Shown here piece by piece: positions 42,504-52,248 of a DNA stretch of 64,000 bases. Position numbers and translations under genes: made by a program. Source of the stretch: Pseudomonas kielensis (lineage in GTDB: Bacteria > Pseudomonadota > Gammaproteobacteria > Pseudomonadales > Pseudomonadaceae); the NCBI RefSeq assembly GCF_014236655.1, contig NZ_JACMYG010000017.1, forward strand, positions 46,310 to 110,309, in the 5' to 3' direction. Numbering within the stretch: the first letter of the stretch is position 1; the number at the start of each line of letters is the position of its first letter. The notes beneath the pieces are model-generated. The model saw only the letters and a program-made list of their open reading frames with translations, was not told the DNA's origin and made no database searches.

Positions 42504-42860
42504 GTGGAAATTTTCAAAGAATTCACCTTCGAGTCCGCCCACCGCCTGCCCCACGTTCCGGACGGCCACAAGTGTGGGCGCCTGCACGGCCACTCGTTCA
42601 AAGTGGCGATTCACCTGAGCGGTGACCTCGACCCGCACACGGGCTGGATCCGTGACTTCTCGGAAATCAAGGCGATCTTCAAGCCACTGTACGAGCGCCT
42701 GGACCATAACTACCTGAACGACATCCCAGGCCTGGAAAACCCGACCAGTGAAGTGCTGGCCAAGTTCATCTGGAATGAACTCAAGCCGCTGCTGCCGGAA
42801 CTCAGTGCAATCCGCATCCACGAGACCTGCACCAGCGGTTGCATCTACCGCGGCGAATAA
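42504..42860 (+). CDS. queD: 6-carboxytetrahydropterin synthase QueD
   Basis: A 118-residue enzyme of the queuosine and preQ0 route that turns dihydroneopterin triphosphate into 6-carboxytetrahydropterin. Zinc histidines are in TFESAHRLPH and RLHGHSFKV, the catalytic cysteine in DGHKCGRLHGH (about residue 26), and the C-terminal glutamate-threonine segment in IHETCTSGC. It starts at GTG 42504. No preQ1 riboswitch pattern is visible in the short leader. A strong terminator follows. Confidence 0.95.
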   Translation: MEIFKEFTFESAHRLPHVPDGHKCGRLHGHSFKVAIHLSGDLDPHTGWIRDFSEIKAIFKPLYERLDHNYLNDIPGLENPTSEVLAKFIWNELKPLLPELSAIRIHETCTSGCIYRGE

Positions 42861-42871
42861 GCCAGGCCGTC

Positions 42872-42903
42872 AAAAAAACCACCGTCCCCCCGGTGGTTTT
42901 TTT
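42872..42903 (+). terminator. terminator of queD
   Basis: AAAAAAACCACCG / CGGTGGTTTTTTT with a small C-rich loop, 12 bases after the stop. Confidence 0.92.
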
Positions 42904-43097
42904 GTGCCTGTGCCTTGGGGGTTCTCATGACCTTGCAGACTCGCCCCCACTTGGGTCTCGTGTTTCCTCAGACGCACTGCTTTCGTGCCCGCCTTGGGCC
43001 AAATACCCGCGCTCGACTATAAGTAACAGGGCCAATCGCTGCTTTGGCACGCGCACTGCTACATCCCCGTGTCCTCCTCTCCCGCAAGGAACGCCAC

Positions 43098-44369
43098 ATG
43101 ACGCAGAACGATCCGGGCAATGACTACCCCTTGAGTGAAGTGCCGATGCATGCCCGCAAGGGCCTGATGTCGACAGCCATGGTGCTGCTGGGCTTCACCT
43201 TTTTTACCGCGACCATGTTTGCCGGGGGCAAGCTCGGGGTGGCGTTCAGTTTTAGCGAGATGCTCGCGGTGATTGCCCTCGGCAACCTGCTGCTGGGCAT
43301 GTATGCCGCGGGCCTGGGTTACATCGCCTTCAAGAGCGGCCTCAATTCGGTGCTGATGGGGCGTTTCTGCTTTGGTGAGCTGGGCAGCAAACTCAGCGAC
43401 CTGATCCTCGGTTTCACCCAGATTGGCTGGTATGCCTGGGGCACGGCCACGGCTGCCGTGGTGCTGGGCAAATACTTGCAGTTGAGCGACGACACGGTGC
43501 TGGGGCTGATGGTGCTGTTCGGCCTGATGTTCTGCGCCACGGCCTATGTCGGCTATCGCGGCCTGGAAATCCTCTCCTACATCGCGGTGCCGGCCATGAT
43601 GCTGTTGTTGATGCTGTCGATGTGGGTCGCCACGCTCAAGATCGGTGGCCTCGACGCGCTGCTGGCAGTGGTGCCAAGCACCCACCTGGACTGGTCGACC
43701 GCCATCACCCTGGTGTTCGGCACCTTCGTCAGCGGCGCGACCCAGGCCACCAACTGGACCCGCTTCTCGCGCTCCGCCAAGGTCGCGGTGCTGGCGAGCC
43801 TGATCGGGTTTTTCCTTGGCAACGGCCTGATGGTCCTGATCGGCGCCTACGGGGCCATCGTCTATCAGCAGCCGGACGTGGTCGAGGTCCTGCTGTTGCA
43901 AGGGTTCGCCATGGCCGCGATGGCCATGCTGTTGCTCAACATCTGGAGCACCCAGGACAACACCATCTACAACTTCGCCGTCGCCGGCTGCAACCTGCTG
44001 CGCACCCGGCGTCGCAAAACCGTGACCCTGGCCGGCGCCGTGATCGGCACCCTGCTGGCGCTGCTGGGCATGTACGACATGCTGGTGCCTTACCTGATCC
44101 TGTTGGGCACGGTGATTCCGCCGATTGGCGGGGTGATCATGGCGGACTTCTTCTACCGTTATCGTGGTCACTATCCGCGCCTGGCCGATACCCGGCTGCC
44201 AGCCTTCAACTGGGCCGGACTCGCCGCCTATGGGGTGGGCACCGTCGCCGCGTTCGGCTCGCCGTGGGTCGCGCCGCTGGTCGGCATAGGCGCTGCCGCG
44301 CTAACGTATGTGGCATTGACCTGCGTCCTGGGGACCCGTACCTCCAGCGCAGCACTACCCGATCTATAA
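43098..44369 (+). CDS. codB: cytosine permease CodB
   Basis: A 423-residue proton-coupled carrier of the NCS1 family with 12 membrane helices. The start is NDPGNDYPLSEVPMHARKGLMS and the conserved segment FTFFTATMFAGGKLGVAFSF follows; later blocks are TQIGWYAWGTATAA and GTFVSGATQATNWTRFSRSA. The open frame reaches 43044, but the ATG at 43098 has AAGGA before it. codA begins 13 bases after its stop, forming the cytosine-salvage operon. E. coli CodB has 419 residues. Confidence 0.94.
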   Translation: MTQNDPGNDYPLSEVPMHARKGLMSTAMVLLGFTFFTATMFAGGKLGVAFSFSEMLAVIALGNLLLGMYAAGLGYIAFKSGLNSVLMGRFCFGELGSKLSDLILGFTQIGWYAWGTATAAVVLGKYLQLSDDTVLGLMVLFGLMFCATAYVGYRGLEILSYIAVPAMMLLLMLSMWVATLKIGGLDALLAVVPSTHLDWSTAITLVFGTFVSGATQATNWTRFSRSAKVAVLASLIGFFLGNGLMVLIGAYGAIVYQQPDVVEVLLLQGFAMAAMAMLLLNIWSTQDNTIYNFAVAGCNLLRTRRRKTVTLAGAVIGTLLALLGMYDMLVPYLILLGTVIPPIGGVIMADFFYRYRGHYPRLADTRLPAFNWAGLAAYGVGTVAAFGSPWVAPLVGIGAAALTYVALTCVLGTRTSSAALPDL

Positions 44370-44382
44370 AGGGATTCGCCTG

Positions 44383-45630
44383 ATGCACATCATCAACGCC
44401 CGCCTGCGCAACCGTGAAGGTTTGCACGAACTGCACCTGGAAAACGGCATTATTTCCGGGATCGCCCGCCAGACCGAAGCGCCGACCCTGGGCCCCGAAG
44501 ACCTCGACGCGGGTGGCAACCTGGTGGTGCCGCCCTTCGTCGAGCCGCACATTCACCTCGACGCCACGCTGACCGCCGGTGAGCCGCGCTGGAACATGAG
44601 CGGCACGCTGTTCGAAGGCATCGAATGCTGGGGCGAGCGCAAGGCGACCATTACCCAGGAAGACACCAAGACCCGGGCGAAAAAGACCATCGACGCCCTC
44701 GCCGCCCATGGTATCCAGCATGTGCGCACCCACGTCGATGTCACCGACCCGCAACTGACCGCGCTCAAGGCCATGCTCGAAGTGCGCGAAGAGAGTCGGC
44801 ACCTGATCGACCTGCAGATCGTCGCCTTTCCCCAGGAGGGCATCGAGTCCTACCGCAACGGCCGCGAGCTCATGGAGGAAGCGATTCGCCTGGGGGCCGA
44901 CGTGGTGGGCGGGATCCCGCACTTTGAATACACCCGCGACCAGGGCGTCAGTTCGGTGAAGTTCCTGATGGACCTGGCCGAGCGCACCGGCTGCCTGGTG
45001 GACGTGCATTGCGACGAAACCGACGACCCGCACTCGCGCTTTCTTGAAGTGCTGGCCGAAGAAGCCCGCAGCCGCGACATGGGGGCGCGGGTGACCGCCA
45101 GCCACACCACGGCCATGGGTTCGTACGACAACGCTTACTGCGCCAAGTTATTTCGCCTGCTGGGGCACTCGGGGATCAGTTTTGTCTCCTGCCCGACCGA
45201 GAGCATTCACTTGCAAGGGCGCTTCGACAATTTCCCGAAACGCCGGGGCGTGACCCGGGTCAACGAATTGCTCGAAGCCGGCATGAACGTGTGTTTTGGC
45301 CAGGACTCGATCGTCGACCCCTGGTACCCGCTGGGCAACGGCAACATCCTGCGGGTCCTGGAAGCCGGCCTGCACATCTGCCACATGCTCGGCTACCGCA
45401 ACCTGCAAAGCTCGCTGGACCTGGTGACGGACAACAGCGCCAAGGCCATGGCCCTGGGTGACCGCTACGGGCTGGAACCGGGACGGCCGGCCAACCTGCT
45501 GATCCTCTCGGCCGACAGCGACTACGAAGTGATCCGCAGCCAGGGCCTGCCGTTGTACTCGATCCGCGGTGGCAAGGTGTTGATGAAACGGCAGATGCCG
45601 GTGATCGAGATGTTTGGCTCGGCTTTGTAG
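44383..45630 (+). CDS. codA: cytosine deaminase CodA
   Basis: A 415-residue metal-dependent deaminase that converts cytosine to uracil. The metal histidines are in PPFVEPHIHLDATL (about residues 53-58), another in LVDVHCDETDDPH with the acidic residue that handles the proton, and the aspartate in CFGQDSIVDPWYPLGNGN (about 306). AAAGGG precedes the ATG. It lies directly after codB. Length and motifs match E. coli CodA (427). Confidence 0.94.
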   Translation: MHIINARLRNREGLHELHLENGIISGIARQTEAPTLGPEDLDAGGNLVVPPFVEPHIHLDATLTAGEPRWNMSGTLFEGIECWGERKATITQEDTKTRAKKTIDALAAHGIQHVRTHVDVTDPQLTALKAMLEVREESRHLIDLQIVAFPQEGIESYRNGRELMEEAIRLGADVVGGIPHFEYTRDQGVSSVKFLMDLAERTGCLVDVHCDETDDPHSRFLEVLAEEARSRDMGARVTASHTTAMGSYDNAYCAKLFRLLGHSGISFVSCPTESIHLQGRFDNFPKRRGVTRVNELLEAGMNVCFGQDSIVDPWYPLGNGNILRVLEAGLHICHMLGYRNLQSSLDLVTDNSAKAMALGDRYGLEPGRPANLLILSADSDYEVIRSQGLPLYSIRGGKVLMKRQMPVIEMFGSAL

Positions 45631-45742
45631 GGGGTATTGAGCAGGCTCGCACAGGGGGCTACGCATCGCGCAAATCTGCGTCGCGGTTGTCGAGACTGGG
45701 TTTGTGGGCATAGCCGTTGCTGCGGTGATGGTGGATGTGAAT

Positions 45743-46735
45743 TCAACGCATCAAGCGCGCCGTCCCGAACAAGCTGACCCGGCTCAACTCACCGCCCTGC
45801 TCTTCGAGCAACACCGGGGCCGTGCCGCCGGGCATCACCACCGCCACCGTGCCTGCGCTCACCCAGCCGACACTCCACGCCGCACAGGCCACCGCGCTGG
45901 CACTGGTGCCCGAGGACGCGGTCGGGCCTTCGCCGCGCTCGAACACCCGGGCGCTGAGGCGATTGGCCGATTCGCGCATTGCCCATTGCAGATTGACCCC
46001 GGCGGCACACGGCTGGCCCCCGCCGCTGGGCGGGGCAAAAGCGATGCGGGTCAGGTCGTCAGCCAGGCCGGGAGCGGCCATCTGCGGGTTGCTCGGCAGC
46101 TCGTGCGCCTGGGCCACCAGCGTCACGCAATGGGGGTTGCCGATGCGCACGAATTGACTGTGTGACCACTGCCGATTGACCCGGGCCAGTTGCGGCACAT
46201 GGCTCAGCGGTCGTTGATTGAGCTGCGCCGCTGACACCCCCTGAGCCGTCACCGCTGGCGGGCCGAACGCAGGCTTGCCCAGGTCCAGCCAGAACCCTTG
46301 CACACCCTCGACCTCGGCCGCCTGCACCGAGGTGTGCACGGGCGACCGGGCGTTGCCCTGGTCATGATGGACCTTGAGCAAACAGCCGCCCTCGGCCGGC
46401 ATCAAGCCCTGCTCGGTCAGTGCCTGGGCGAAGATGGTCAAGCCGTTGCCGCTGCGCTCGGCCAGGGTTCCGTCGGTGTTGACGATCAACAGGTCAAACG
46501 GCGCGGTCTGCTGAAACGGGCCGACCAGCAAACCATCGCTGCGATGTGCCTTGGCCCCAGCGGGTCGCGTGCCCGGCGCCCAACTGCAGCAGGCCTGGAT
46601 CGCCCGTGTTGTCCAGGCCATTGCTTGTTGCGCCGCCTCGGCGGCGGCGTCGGGCAGGTCGATCCCCAGTTCGCGCAATTGCACGGGGCTGACCACGGCA
46701 TAGATATTCCCGCGTGCATCAAACAACGACGTCAT
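45743..46735 (-). CDS. DapF-fold protein with both catalytic cysteines replaced by serine
   Basis: A 330-residue protein with the diaminopimelate-epimerase fold. The first catalytic loop reads LIVNTDGTLAERSGNGL, where DapF has a cysteine before GNG; the second reads FERGEGPTASSGTSASA, where DapF has ACGSGA. Both cysteines are serine. The NPH motif is in IGNPHCVTLV. Length is more than DapF (274). It should not be a normal epimerase; related folds include proline-racemase-type and isomerase enzymes that use serine or threonine. It converges with codA and diverges from an MFS carrier, which may move its ligand. Substrate unknown. Confidence 0.72.
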   Translation of the reverse strand: MTSLFDARGNIYAVVSPVQLRELGIDLPDAAAEAAQQAMAWTTRAIQACCSWAPGTRPAGAKAHRSDGLLVGPFQQTAPFDLLIVNTDGTLAERSGNGLTIFAQALTEQGLMPAEGGCLLKVHHDQGNARSPVHTSVQAAEVEGVQGFWLDLGKPAFGPPAVTAQGVSAAQLNQRPLSHVPQLARVNRQWSHSQFVRIGNPHCVTLVAQAHELPSNPQMAAPGLADDLTRIAFAPPSGGGQPCAAGVNLQWAMRESANRLSARVFERGEGPTASSGTSASAVACAAWSVGWVSAGTVAVVMPGGTAPVLLEEQGGELSRVSLFGTARLMR

Positions 46736-46894
46736 GAACAGGTCCTGGGTTGAGTCTGGAATGATTGCCTACTGTAGGCGATTTCCTCGGATCAACGAAC
46801 CGCCTGGTGACGAACCCCGAGGTCGTCTGACGGTCGTTGATGTGCAAGGATGTGCCCCTGTTTGCCGCTTCCATTGAAAGACCAAGGATGTTCC

Positions 46895-48046
46895 ATGACC
46901 GCCATCACATCACCCGCCCAGGTAGTCCCTGGGCGCCTCGAGCAGATGTCGACCCGCATCGCGTTCTTCATCGCCGGTTTTGGCATTGCCGCGTGGGCGC
47001 CGCTGGTGCCCTACGCCAAGGCACGGGCCGGGCTGGATGAAGGGACCCTCGGCTTGCTGCTGTTGAGCCTGGGGGTGGGCTCGATCCTGGCGATGCCGCT
47101 GGCCGGCGTGCTGGCGACGCGCTTCGGCTGTCGGCGGGTGCTGAGCGGCGGCACGCTGCTGATCTGCCTGGCGCTGCCGTTGCTGGCCACGGTGTCCACG
47201 GTGCCCTTGCTGATCGCCGCGCTGTTCCTGTTCGGTGCCGGCCTGGGCACGGTGGACTCGACGACCAACCTGCAGGCGGTGATTGTCGAGCGCGCCAGCG
47301 GCAAGACCATGATGTCGGGGTTTCATGGCATGTTCAGCCTCGGCGGGATTGTCGGCGCGGGCGGGGTCAGCGCCCTGCTGGGCCTGGGGATTTCCCCGCT
47401 GGGGGCGATGGCCGTGGTGATCGTCATGCTGCTGGCTGCGCTGTTCAAGGCCGCGCCCCACCTGCTGACCTACGGCAGCGAAAGCACCGGGCCGGCGTTC
47501 GCGGTGCCCCACGGGATCGTGCTGTTCATCGGCGGCATGTGCTTCATCGTGTTCCTCGCCGAAGGCGCGGCACTGGACTGGAGCGCGGTGTTCCTGGCCC
47601 AGGAGCGCGGGATCGACACGGCCTATGCGGGATTGGGGTATGCGGCGTTCGCCCTGACCATGACCATCGGACGCCTGACCGGCGACCGGATTGTCCGCCG
47701 GCTGGGCGCTACCCGGGTCATCGTGTTCGGTGGTTTGACCGCCGCTACGGGCTTGTTCCTGGCGACCTTCGCCCCGAGCTGGGAAGCGGCCCTGGTGGGC
47801 TATGCCCTGCTGGGCGTGGGCTGCTCGAACATCGTGCCGGTGCTGTACACCGCGGTGGGCAAACAGACGGTGATGCCCGAAAGCATCGCCGTCCCGGCCA
47901 TCACCACCCTGGGTTATGCCGGCATTCTCGCCGGGCCGGCAGTGATCGGATTTGTCGCCCACGCCAGCAGCCTGAGTTTCGCCTTCGGCTTGATGGCGGT
48001 GTTGCTGGTGGCGGTGGCCATTGGCGGGAAAGTGTTAAAGGTGTGA
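46895..48046 (+). CDS. MFS carrier, YbjJ-like
   Basis: A 383-residue major-facilitator protein with 12 membrane helices. The start TRIAFFIAGFGIAAWAPLVPYAKAR and the segment FGAGLGTVDSTTNLQAVIVE resemble E. coli YbjJ, an inner-membrane protein of unknown substrate. AAGGA precedes the ATG at 46895; an earlier in-frame ATG at 46850 lacks a good site. It is divergent from the DapF-like gene and convergent with fecA, with 24 bases between the stops. Confidence 0.83.
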   Translation: MTAITSPAQVVPGRLEQMSTRIAFFIAGFGIAAWAPLVPYAKARAGLDEGTLGLLLLSLGVGSILAMPLAGVLATRFGCRRVLSGGTLLICLALPLLATVSTVPLLIAALFLFGAGLGTVDSTTNLQAVIVERASGKTMMSGFHGMFSLGGIVGAGGVSALLGLGISPLGAMAVVIVMLLAALFKAAPHLLTYGSESTGPAFAVPHGIVLFIGGMCFIVFLAEGAALDWSAVFLAQERGIDTAYAGLGYAAFALTMTIGRLTGDRIVRRLGATRVIVFGGLTAATGLFLATFAPSWEAALVGYALLGVGCSNIVPVLYTAVGKQTVMPESIAVPAITTLGYAGILAGPAVIGFVAHASSLSFAFGLMAVLLVAVAIGGKVLKV

Positions 48047-48070
48047 TCGCCTTGCAAGCACTGCGCGCGG

Positions 48071-50521
48071 TCAGAAACCGACGCTGGCCTGGACGAAAAA
48101 GGTCCGTGGCGCACCGACGTACATGCCCGCATTGTTGTCGCTGGAGCGGGTGAAGTACTGCTTGTCGAAGAGGTTTTTCACCCCGGCGCCAAGCTTCAGG
48201 TTCGACAGTTGCGCGCCAAAGTCATAGCCGCCACGCACGTTCCAGGTCACGTAACCCGGAATGTCGCCGTACTGTCCGTCGGCAGTGCCTTCGGTGATGT
48301 AGTCGCCACTGAAACTGCCATCGGCATTCACCGCAGTGCCCGGTGAGTGCTGCTTGGACTGGGCGAACGCGTCGACGTTGTAGGTCCAGCGGTTGACGTC
48401 GTAACGCAAGCCGACGGTGGCCACCTGCCGGGAATAAAACGGCAGGTCACGGCCCTTGAAGCCCGGGATCTCGCCTTCATACACGGCACGGGTGTAGGTA
48501 ACGCCGGCATTGGCGGTCAGGCCATCGAGCCGAGGGTCGAGCGCGGCCATGTCGTAGTGCACCGAAGCTTCAATGCCCTGGTGGGTGGTGGCGCCGAGGT
48601 TGGTCCAGCCGGCATCGTTGCTGATGTATTGCAGTTCTTCATCGAAGTCGATGTAGAACAGCGTCACTTCACCGCCCCACACATCATCGTTGTAGCGCGT
48701 ACCGATTTCGTAGGTCTTGGCCTTTTCCGGATTCAGGCCGCTGGCGGTCTCGTCACCCGAACCGCCCTGGCCGAGCTGGAAATACTGCAGGGCGCCGAAC
48801 GAAGTTTCGTAGTTGGCGAACAGCTTCCAGGCATCGGACAGGTGATACATCACGCTCAAGGCCGGCAGCGGTTCATGGCTGTCGATGCTGCGGCGTTTCT
48901 CCTGCACCGGCTTGCCCGACGTATCGAGCACCGGGCGGTCGTGCCACTCGGTGCGGATGTCTTCAAAACGAATGCCCGGGGTCACGGTCCAGTTGCCGAC
49001 ATCGATTTTGTTGTCGACGTAGACAGCGTTGGCTTCGGTGCCGCCGGTGCGGTCCTGGTACACGTGGCCGTCGGCGGTCGGGGTCTGCACCGGCTGGTTG
49101 TTCACCAGCGCCAGGCGGCTGGCCTGTTCGTGCATGCCCTCCTTGAGGTAGCGATAACCCACGCTGACTTCCTGGGACGTCGGGCCGACATCGAACACAT
49201 GGGACACCCGTGGCTCGATGCCGAAGGTGTAGTAGGTGCGCGGGTAGGCGCTCAGGGTCTTCTGGTCACGGGCGGCGATGGTGCTGCCGCGAAAACTGTC
49301 GGAGTAGTAGGTCAGCACTTCGGCCTGGGTGCGGTCGTCGATCATCCGCACCCACTTGAAGGACACGTCCTTGCGTCGACCGCTGAAGCTGTCGTAGTCC
49401 CGCACCGACTGGTAGGGATTTTCGTCGTACTGCTGCTGGGTCAGCCCGCCGGGCATGTCGGCCTTGGCGTCGTAGTAGTGGAAGTTCAGCGAGAAATCGT
49501 CGACATCGGTGGGCGCCCAGTGCGTCTTGAGGATCACGTCGTCAATGTCGTTGCCGTTGTTGCTCGCCCGGTAGCCGTTGCCGTTGACCCCGGAGTACAA
49601 CAGCGCCACGCCCATGCCATTGTCCGCGGTGCCGCCGAGAAACGCCGTGTCGATGTGCTTCCAGCCACCGCGCTGGGAGGTCTCCAGGGTGCTGCCGATT
49701 TCCCCGGTGGCTTTCTCCGGGATAGCCCGGGTAACGAAGTTGATCACCCCGCCGACGTTCTGTGGGCCATAACGAACCGAACCGGCGCCTCGCACCACGT
49801 CGATGCTGTCGAGGTTGCCGGAGGAAATCGGCGCCATCGACAGCTGCGGCTGGCCGTAGGGGGCGAAGGCAGCCGGGACACCATCGATCAACACCGTGGA
49901 GCGCGGTGACAGGCGCGAGGTCAGGCCTCGCACGCCGACGTTCAGGGAGATGTCACTGCCGCCCGTGCCGTTGGCGTCCTGGACCTGCACCCCGGGTACG
50001 CGCTTGAGCACGTCGCCGACGGTCATCGCGCCCTGCTCGACCATGGCTTCGCGACGGATCACCGTGCGCGCACCGGGGTGGTTCTGCACCACGGCTGCAT
50101 TGGCGTCAGCCAGCCAGTCGCCGACCACGGTGATGGCGGTCACCCCCAGTTCCAGCGGGCCCGATCCAGACGCCGACGTGGCGGCCGGGCTCAAAGTGAC
50201 CGAGCCCTGGTCAATCGAATACTCCAGGCCGCTGCCCTGCAACAACTGGCCCAAGGCTTGCTCCGGCGACAGGTTGCCGTCCACCGCCGGCGCCTGCTTG
50301 CCGGCCACCAGTTGCGGATCGAAAAAAACCTGCAGGGAGGTTTGCTGGCCCAGTTGGCTCAGGGCCGCCCCCAGGGGTTGTGCTTGAATGTGAATATTGC
50401 CGCCAGCCGCCTCGGCAGACGCCAGCGGTATGCCCGCGTTGACGGCCAGTGCCAGCACCAGGGGCAGCCAACGGGAAGAAAGCATGGCGGGATTGTTGTT
50501 TTTCGGGCGGGAGTTTTTCAC
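48071..50521 (-). CDS. fecA: ferric citrate outer-membrane receptor FecA
   Basis: An 816-residue TonB-dependent receptor. The signal peptide (LPLVLALAVNAGIPLASAEA) is followed by the N-terminal signalling domain (IHIQAQPLGAALSQLGQQTS, about residues 43-115), a plug domain (RRIP-like VLKRVPGVQVQDANGTGG, STVLIDGVPAAFAPYGQPQLS) and a beta barrel that ends with F. The plug and barrel match E. coli FecA over long stretches (DVVRGAGSVRYGPQNVGGV, MYHLSDAWKLFAN, GRRKDVSFKW). The signalling domain tells FecR that substrate is bound. It lies 97 bases after fecR. Two starts are possible; the first ATG is used here. Confidence 0.95.
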   Translation of the reverse strand: MKNSRPKNNNPAMLSSRWLPLVLALAVNAGIPLASAEAAGGNIHIQAQPLGAALSQLGQQTSLQVFFDPQLVAGKQAPAVDGNLSPEQALGQLLQGSGLEYSIDQGSVTLSPAATSASGSGPLELGVTAITVVGDWLADANAAVVQNHPGARTVIRREAMVEQGAMTVGDVLKRVPGVQVQDANGTGGSDISLNVGVRGLTSRLSPRSTVLIDGVPAAFAPYGQPQLSMAPISSGNLDSIDVVRGAGSVRYGPQNVGGVINFVTRAIPEKATGEIGSTLETSQRGGWKHIDTAFLGGTADNGMGVALLYSGVNGNGYRASNNGNDIDDVILKTHWAPTDVDDFSLNFHYYDAKADMPGGLTQQQYDENPYQSVRDYDSFSGRRKDVSFKWVRMIDDRTQAEVLTYYSDSFRGSTIAARDQKTLSAYPRTYYTFGIEPRVSHVFDVGPTSQEVSVGYRYLKEGMHEQASRLALVNNQPVQTPTADGHVYQDRTGGTEANAVYVDNKIDVGNWTVTPGIRFEDIRTEWHDRPVLDTSGKPVQEKRRSIDSHEPLPALSVMYHLSDAWKLFANYETSFGALQYFQLGQGGSGDETASGLNPEKAKTYEIGTRYNDDVWGGEVTLFYIDFDEELQYISNDAGWTNLGATTHQGIEASVHYDMAALDPRLDGLTANAGVTYTRAVYEGEIPGFKGRDLPFYSRQVATVGLRYDVNRWTYNVDAFAQSKQHSPGTAVNADGSFSGDYITEGTADGQYGDIPGYVTWNVRGGYDFGAQLSNLKLGAGVKNLFDKQYFTRSSDNNAGMYVGAPRTFFVQASVGF

Positions 50522-50618
50522 GTCGAACCTTGTCCTGTTGATCGCAAATAGATGCGGCCGTTAATGCAAACCAGTTGCAGTTGGACAAGAAGACGAAGAA
50601 CTCGAAAAAAACCTGAAT

Positions 50619-51593
50619 CTATCGCGCAATTATTTCCTGGCTGCCGTCTTCGCGGGTACGGATCGCCACCGGCAGGATGCTCGGCAAGGCCTTGAGCAAG
50701 GCCTCGGTGTCGTCGGACTTGAACACGCTGGTCAGACGCAGATTGCCCACCGCTGCGCTGCCCACGGTCAACGGCCGCTCCCGATAACGCGAGACCTCGG
50801 CCGCCACTTCACTGAGGCTGGCATCGTTGAACACCAGCTTGCCGCTGCGCCAGGCGGTCAGCGCCTGGGCATCGACCGCCTGGGCCCGGGCAACCCGCCC
50901 CTGAGCGTCAATCCGGGTCGCCAGCCCTGCCGTGAGGCTGACCCACTCACTGTCGCGCCCCTGCACCTTGACCCTGCCCTGCTCCACCACGACCCGCGTT
51001 TGCTGAGCGTCGCGGCGTACATCAAAGCGAGTGCCGGTCACCGTCACCTTGCCCACGCCCGCCACCACCACGAACGGCCGATGGCTGTCGTGCGCGACGT
51101 TGAACATCGCTTCGCCCTGGGTCAGCTCGATGCCCCGGTGGTCGCCCTGGAAATTCACCCGGACCTGACTGCGACTGTTGAGCTCGATCAGCGAGCCGTC
51201 CGGCAAGTTCACCTGGCGGCGCTCGCCCAACACGGTGGAAAACTGCGCCTGGTAGCTGGGCGAGCCAGCCAGGCCATTGAACAGGCCGACACCCACCGCC
51301 ACCGCCAGCACACTGGCCGCCACCGCATACTGCAGCAGAGGCCGGCGCTTGATCCGCGTGGACGGGGTGGCGCACAGGGCTTGCAGGCGCGCCTTGGGCA
51401 CCAGCTCGGTGGCACTCCACAGGCCTTGCAGCAGTTGATACTCATCGCGGTGCTGAGGGTGTTGCGCCAGCCAGGCGCTAAACCGTTGCTGGTCGCCAGG
51501 GTTCAGCGGTGCGTCCTGCACACGGGTAAACCACAGCGCCGCCTCGTCGCGAACCGTGGCCTGTCCGCACGCGCAATCACGGTTATCCATCAT
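50619..51593 (-). CDS. fecR: FecR anti-sigma / signal-transducing regulator
   Basis: A 324-residue inner-membrane regulator. The cytoplasmic N-terminal anti-sigma part (DEAALWFTRVQDAPLNPGDQQRFSAWLAQHPQHRDEY) binds FecI. One membrane helix lies at about residues 86-108 (LLQYAVAASVLAVAVGVGLF), preceded by an RR pair at 83-84, and the periplasmic FecR domain follows (RQVNLPDGSLIELNSRSQVRVNF; VTVTGTRFDVRRD). A C-terminal STN-like region receives the signal from FecA. Three cysteines close to the N terminus (CAC) are unusual. It starts 40 bases after fecI. Confidence 0.93.
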   Translation of the reverse strand: MMDNRDCACGQATVRDEAALWFTRVQDAPLNPGDQQRFSAWLAQHPQHRDEYQLLQGLWSATELVPKARLQALCATPSTRIKRRPLLQYAVAASVLAVAVGVGLFNGLAGSPSYQAQFSTVLGERRQVNLPDGSLIELNSRSQVRVNFQGDHRGIELTQGEAMFNVAHDSHRPFVVVAGVGKVTVTGTRFDVRRDAQQTRVVVEQGRVKVQGRDSEWVSLTAGLATRIDAQGRVARAQAVDAQALTAWRSGKLVFNDASLSEVAAEVSRYRERPLTVGSAAVGNLRLTSVFKSDDTEALLKALPSILPVAIRTREDGSQEIIAR

Positions 51594-51633
51594 GGAAGGT
51601 CCTGTCGGGCGGTGGCTTGGAATGGCGGGTGAT

Positions 51634-52134
51634 TCATGGCGCAGCCCCGTCTAGGCGCTCACGTAGATGCCGCAGGGTGCGGATCATATACTTTTCCACC
51701 ATGTTTTTAGACAGTCCCAGGCGTTCGGCGATTTCCGCCTGGGTCAGCCCTTCGAGCTTCTGCCAGATGAACACCGTGCGACAGTTGACGGGCAACTCGG
51801 ACAGCGCCCGCTCGATGCAGTCAGCCAGTTGGATCGCGTGCATGTAGTGCTCCGGGTCATCGCTCGACGATCCACAAAGATCCAGCGCCTCGGACTCCAT
51901 GACCCCCCGACGGTCCTCACGCCGGTAACCATCCACCGCGATATTGCGCGCCGTCTGGTGCAAATAGGCCCGTGGTTGCTGCACCTGGCTCGAGTCGGAT
52001 TCCAGCACCCGCACGAAGGTGTCGTGGGCCAGGTCCTCGGCTGACGCCCGGTTGCGTAACCGGCGTGTCCAGGTACCGACCAACTCTTCGTAGTGCTCGA
52101 AAAATCCGGGTCTGCGGGGCAGCTTGGGGGTCAT
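51634..52134 (-). CDS. fecI: ECF sigma factor FecI
   Basis: A 166-residue iron-starvation ECF sigma factor. Region 2 includes FFEHYEELVGTWTRRLRNRASAEDLAHDTFVRVLE, and region 4 the helix-turn-helix LTQAEIAERLGLSKNMVEKYMIRTLRHLRE. It directs RNA polymerase to fecA when FecR is activated. It heads the fecI-fecR-fecA order. A promoter overlapped by a Fur-like sequence lies 30-58 bases upstream, so it should be repressed by iron. Confidence 0.94.
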   Translation of the reverse strand: MTPKLPRRPGFFEHYEELVGTWTRRLRNRASAEDLAHDTFVRVLESDSSQVQQPRAYLHQTARNIAVDGYRREDRRGVMESEALDLCGSSSDDPEHYMHAIQLADCIERALSELPVNCRTVFIWQKLEGLTQAEIAERLGLSKNMVEKYMIRTLRHLRERLDGAAP

Positions 52135-52163
52135 TGCGGTGCGCTGTGTTGGCGAGGGCGTGA

Positions 52164-52192
52164 ATAGTAATGCTTCCTATTAATGCCGGCAA
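52164..52192 (-). promoter_or_regulatory. promoter of fecI with a Fur-like sequence
   Basis: On the minus strand TTGCCG (52192-52187) and TACTAT (52169-52164) are 17 bases apart. The spacer and -10 (ATTAATAGGAAGCATTACT) contain several NATWAT-like units of a Fur box, but the match is only partial. Confidence 0.5.
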
Positions 52193-52248
52193 TGCAGCGC
52201 CTGGCCACCCGTCCTCTCAACCCTCGCCTGCGTTCGCTGTGCCCGTTC

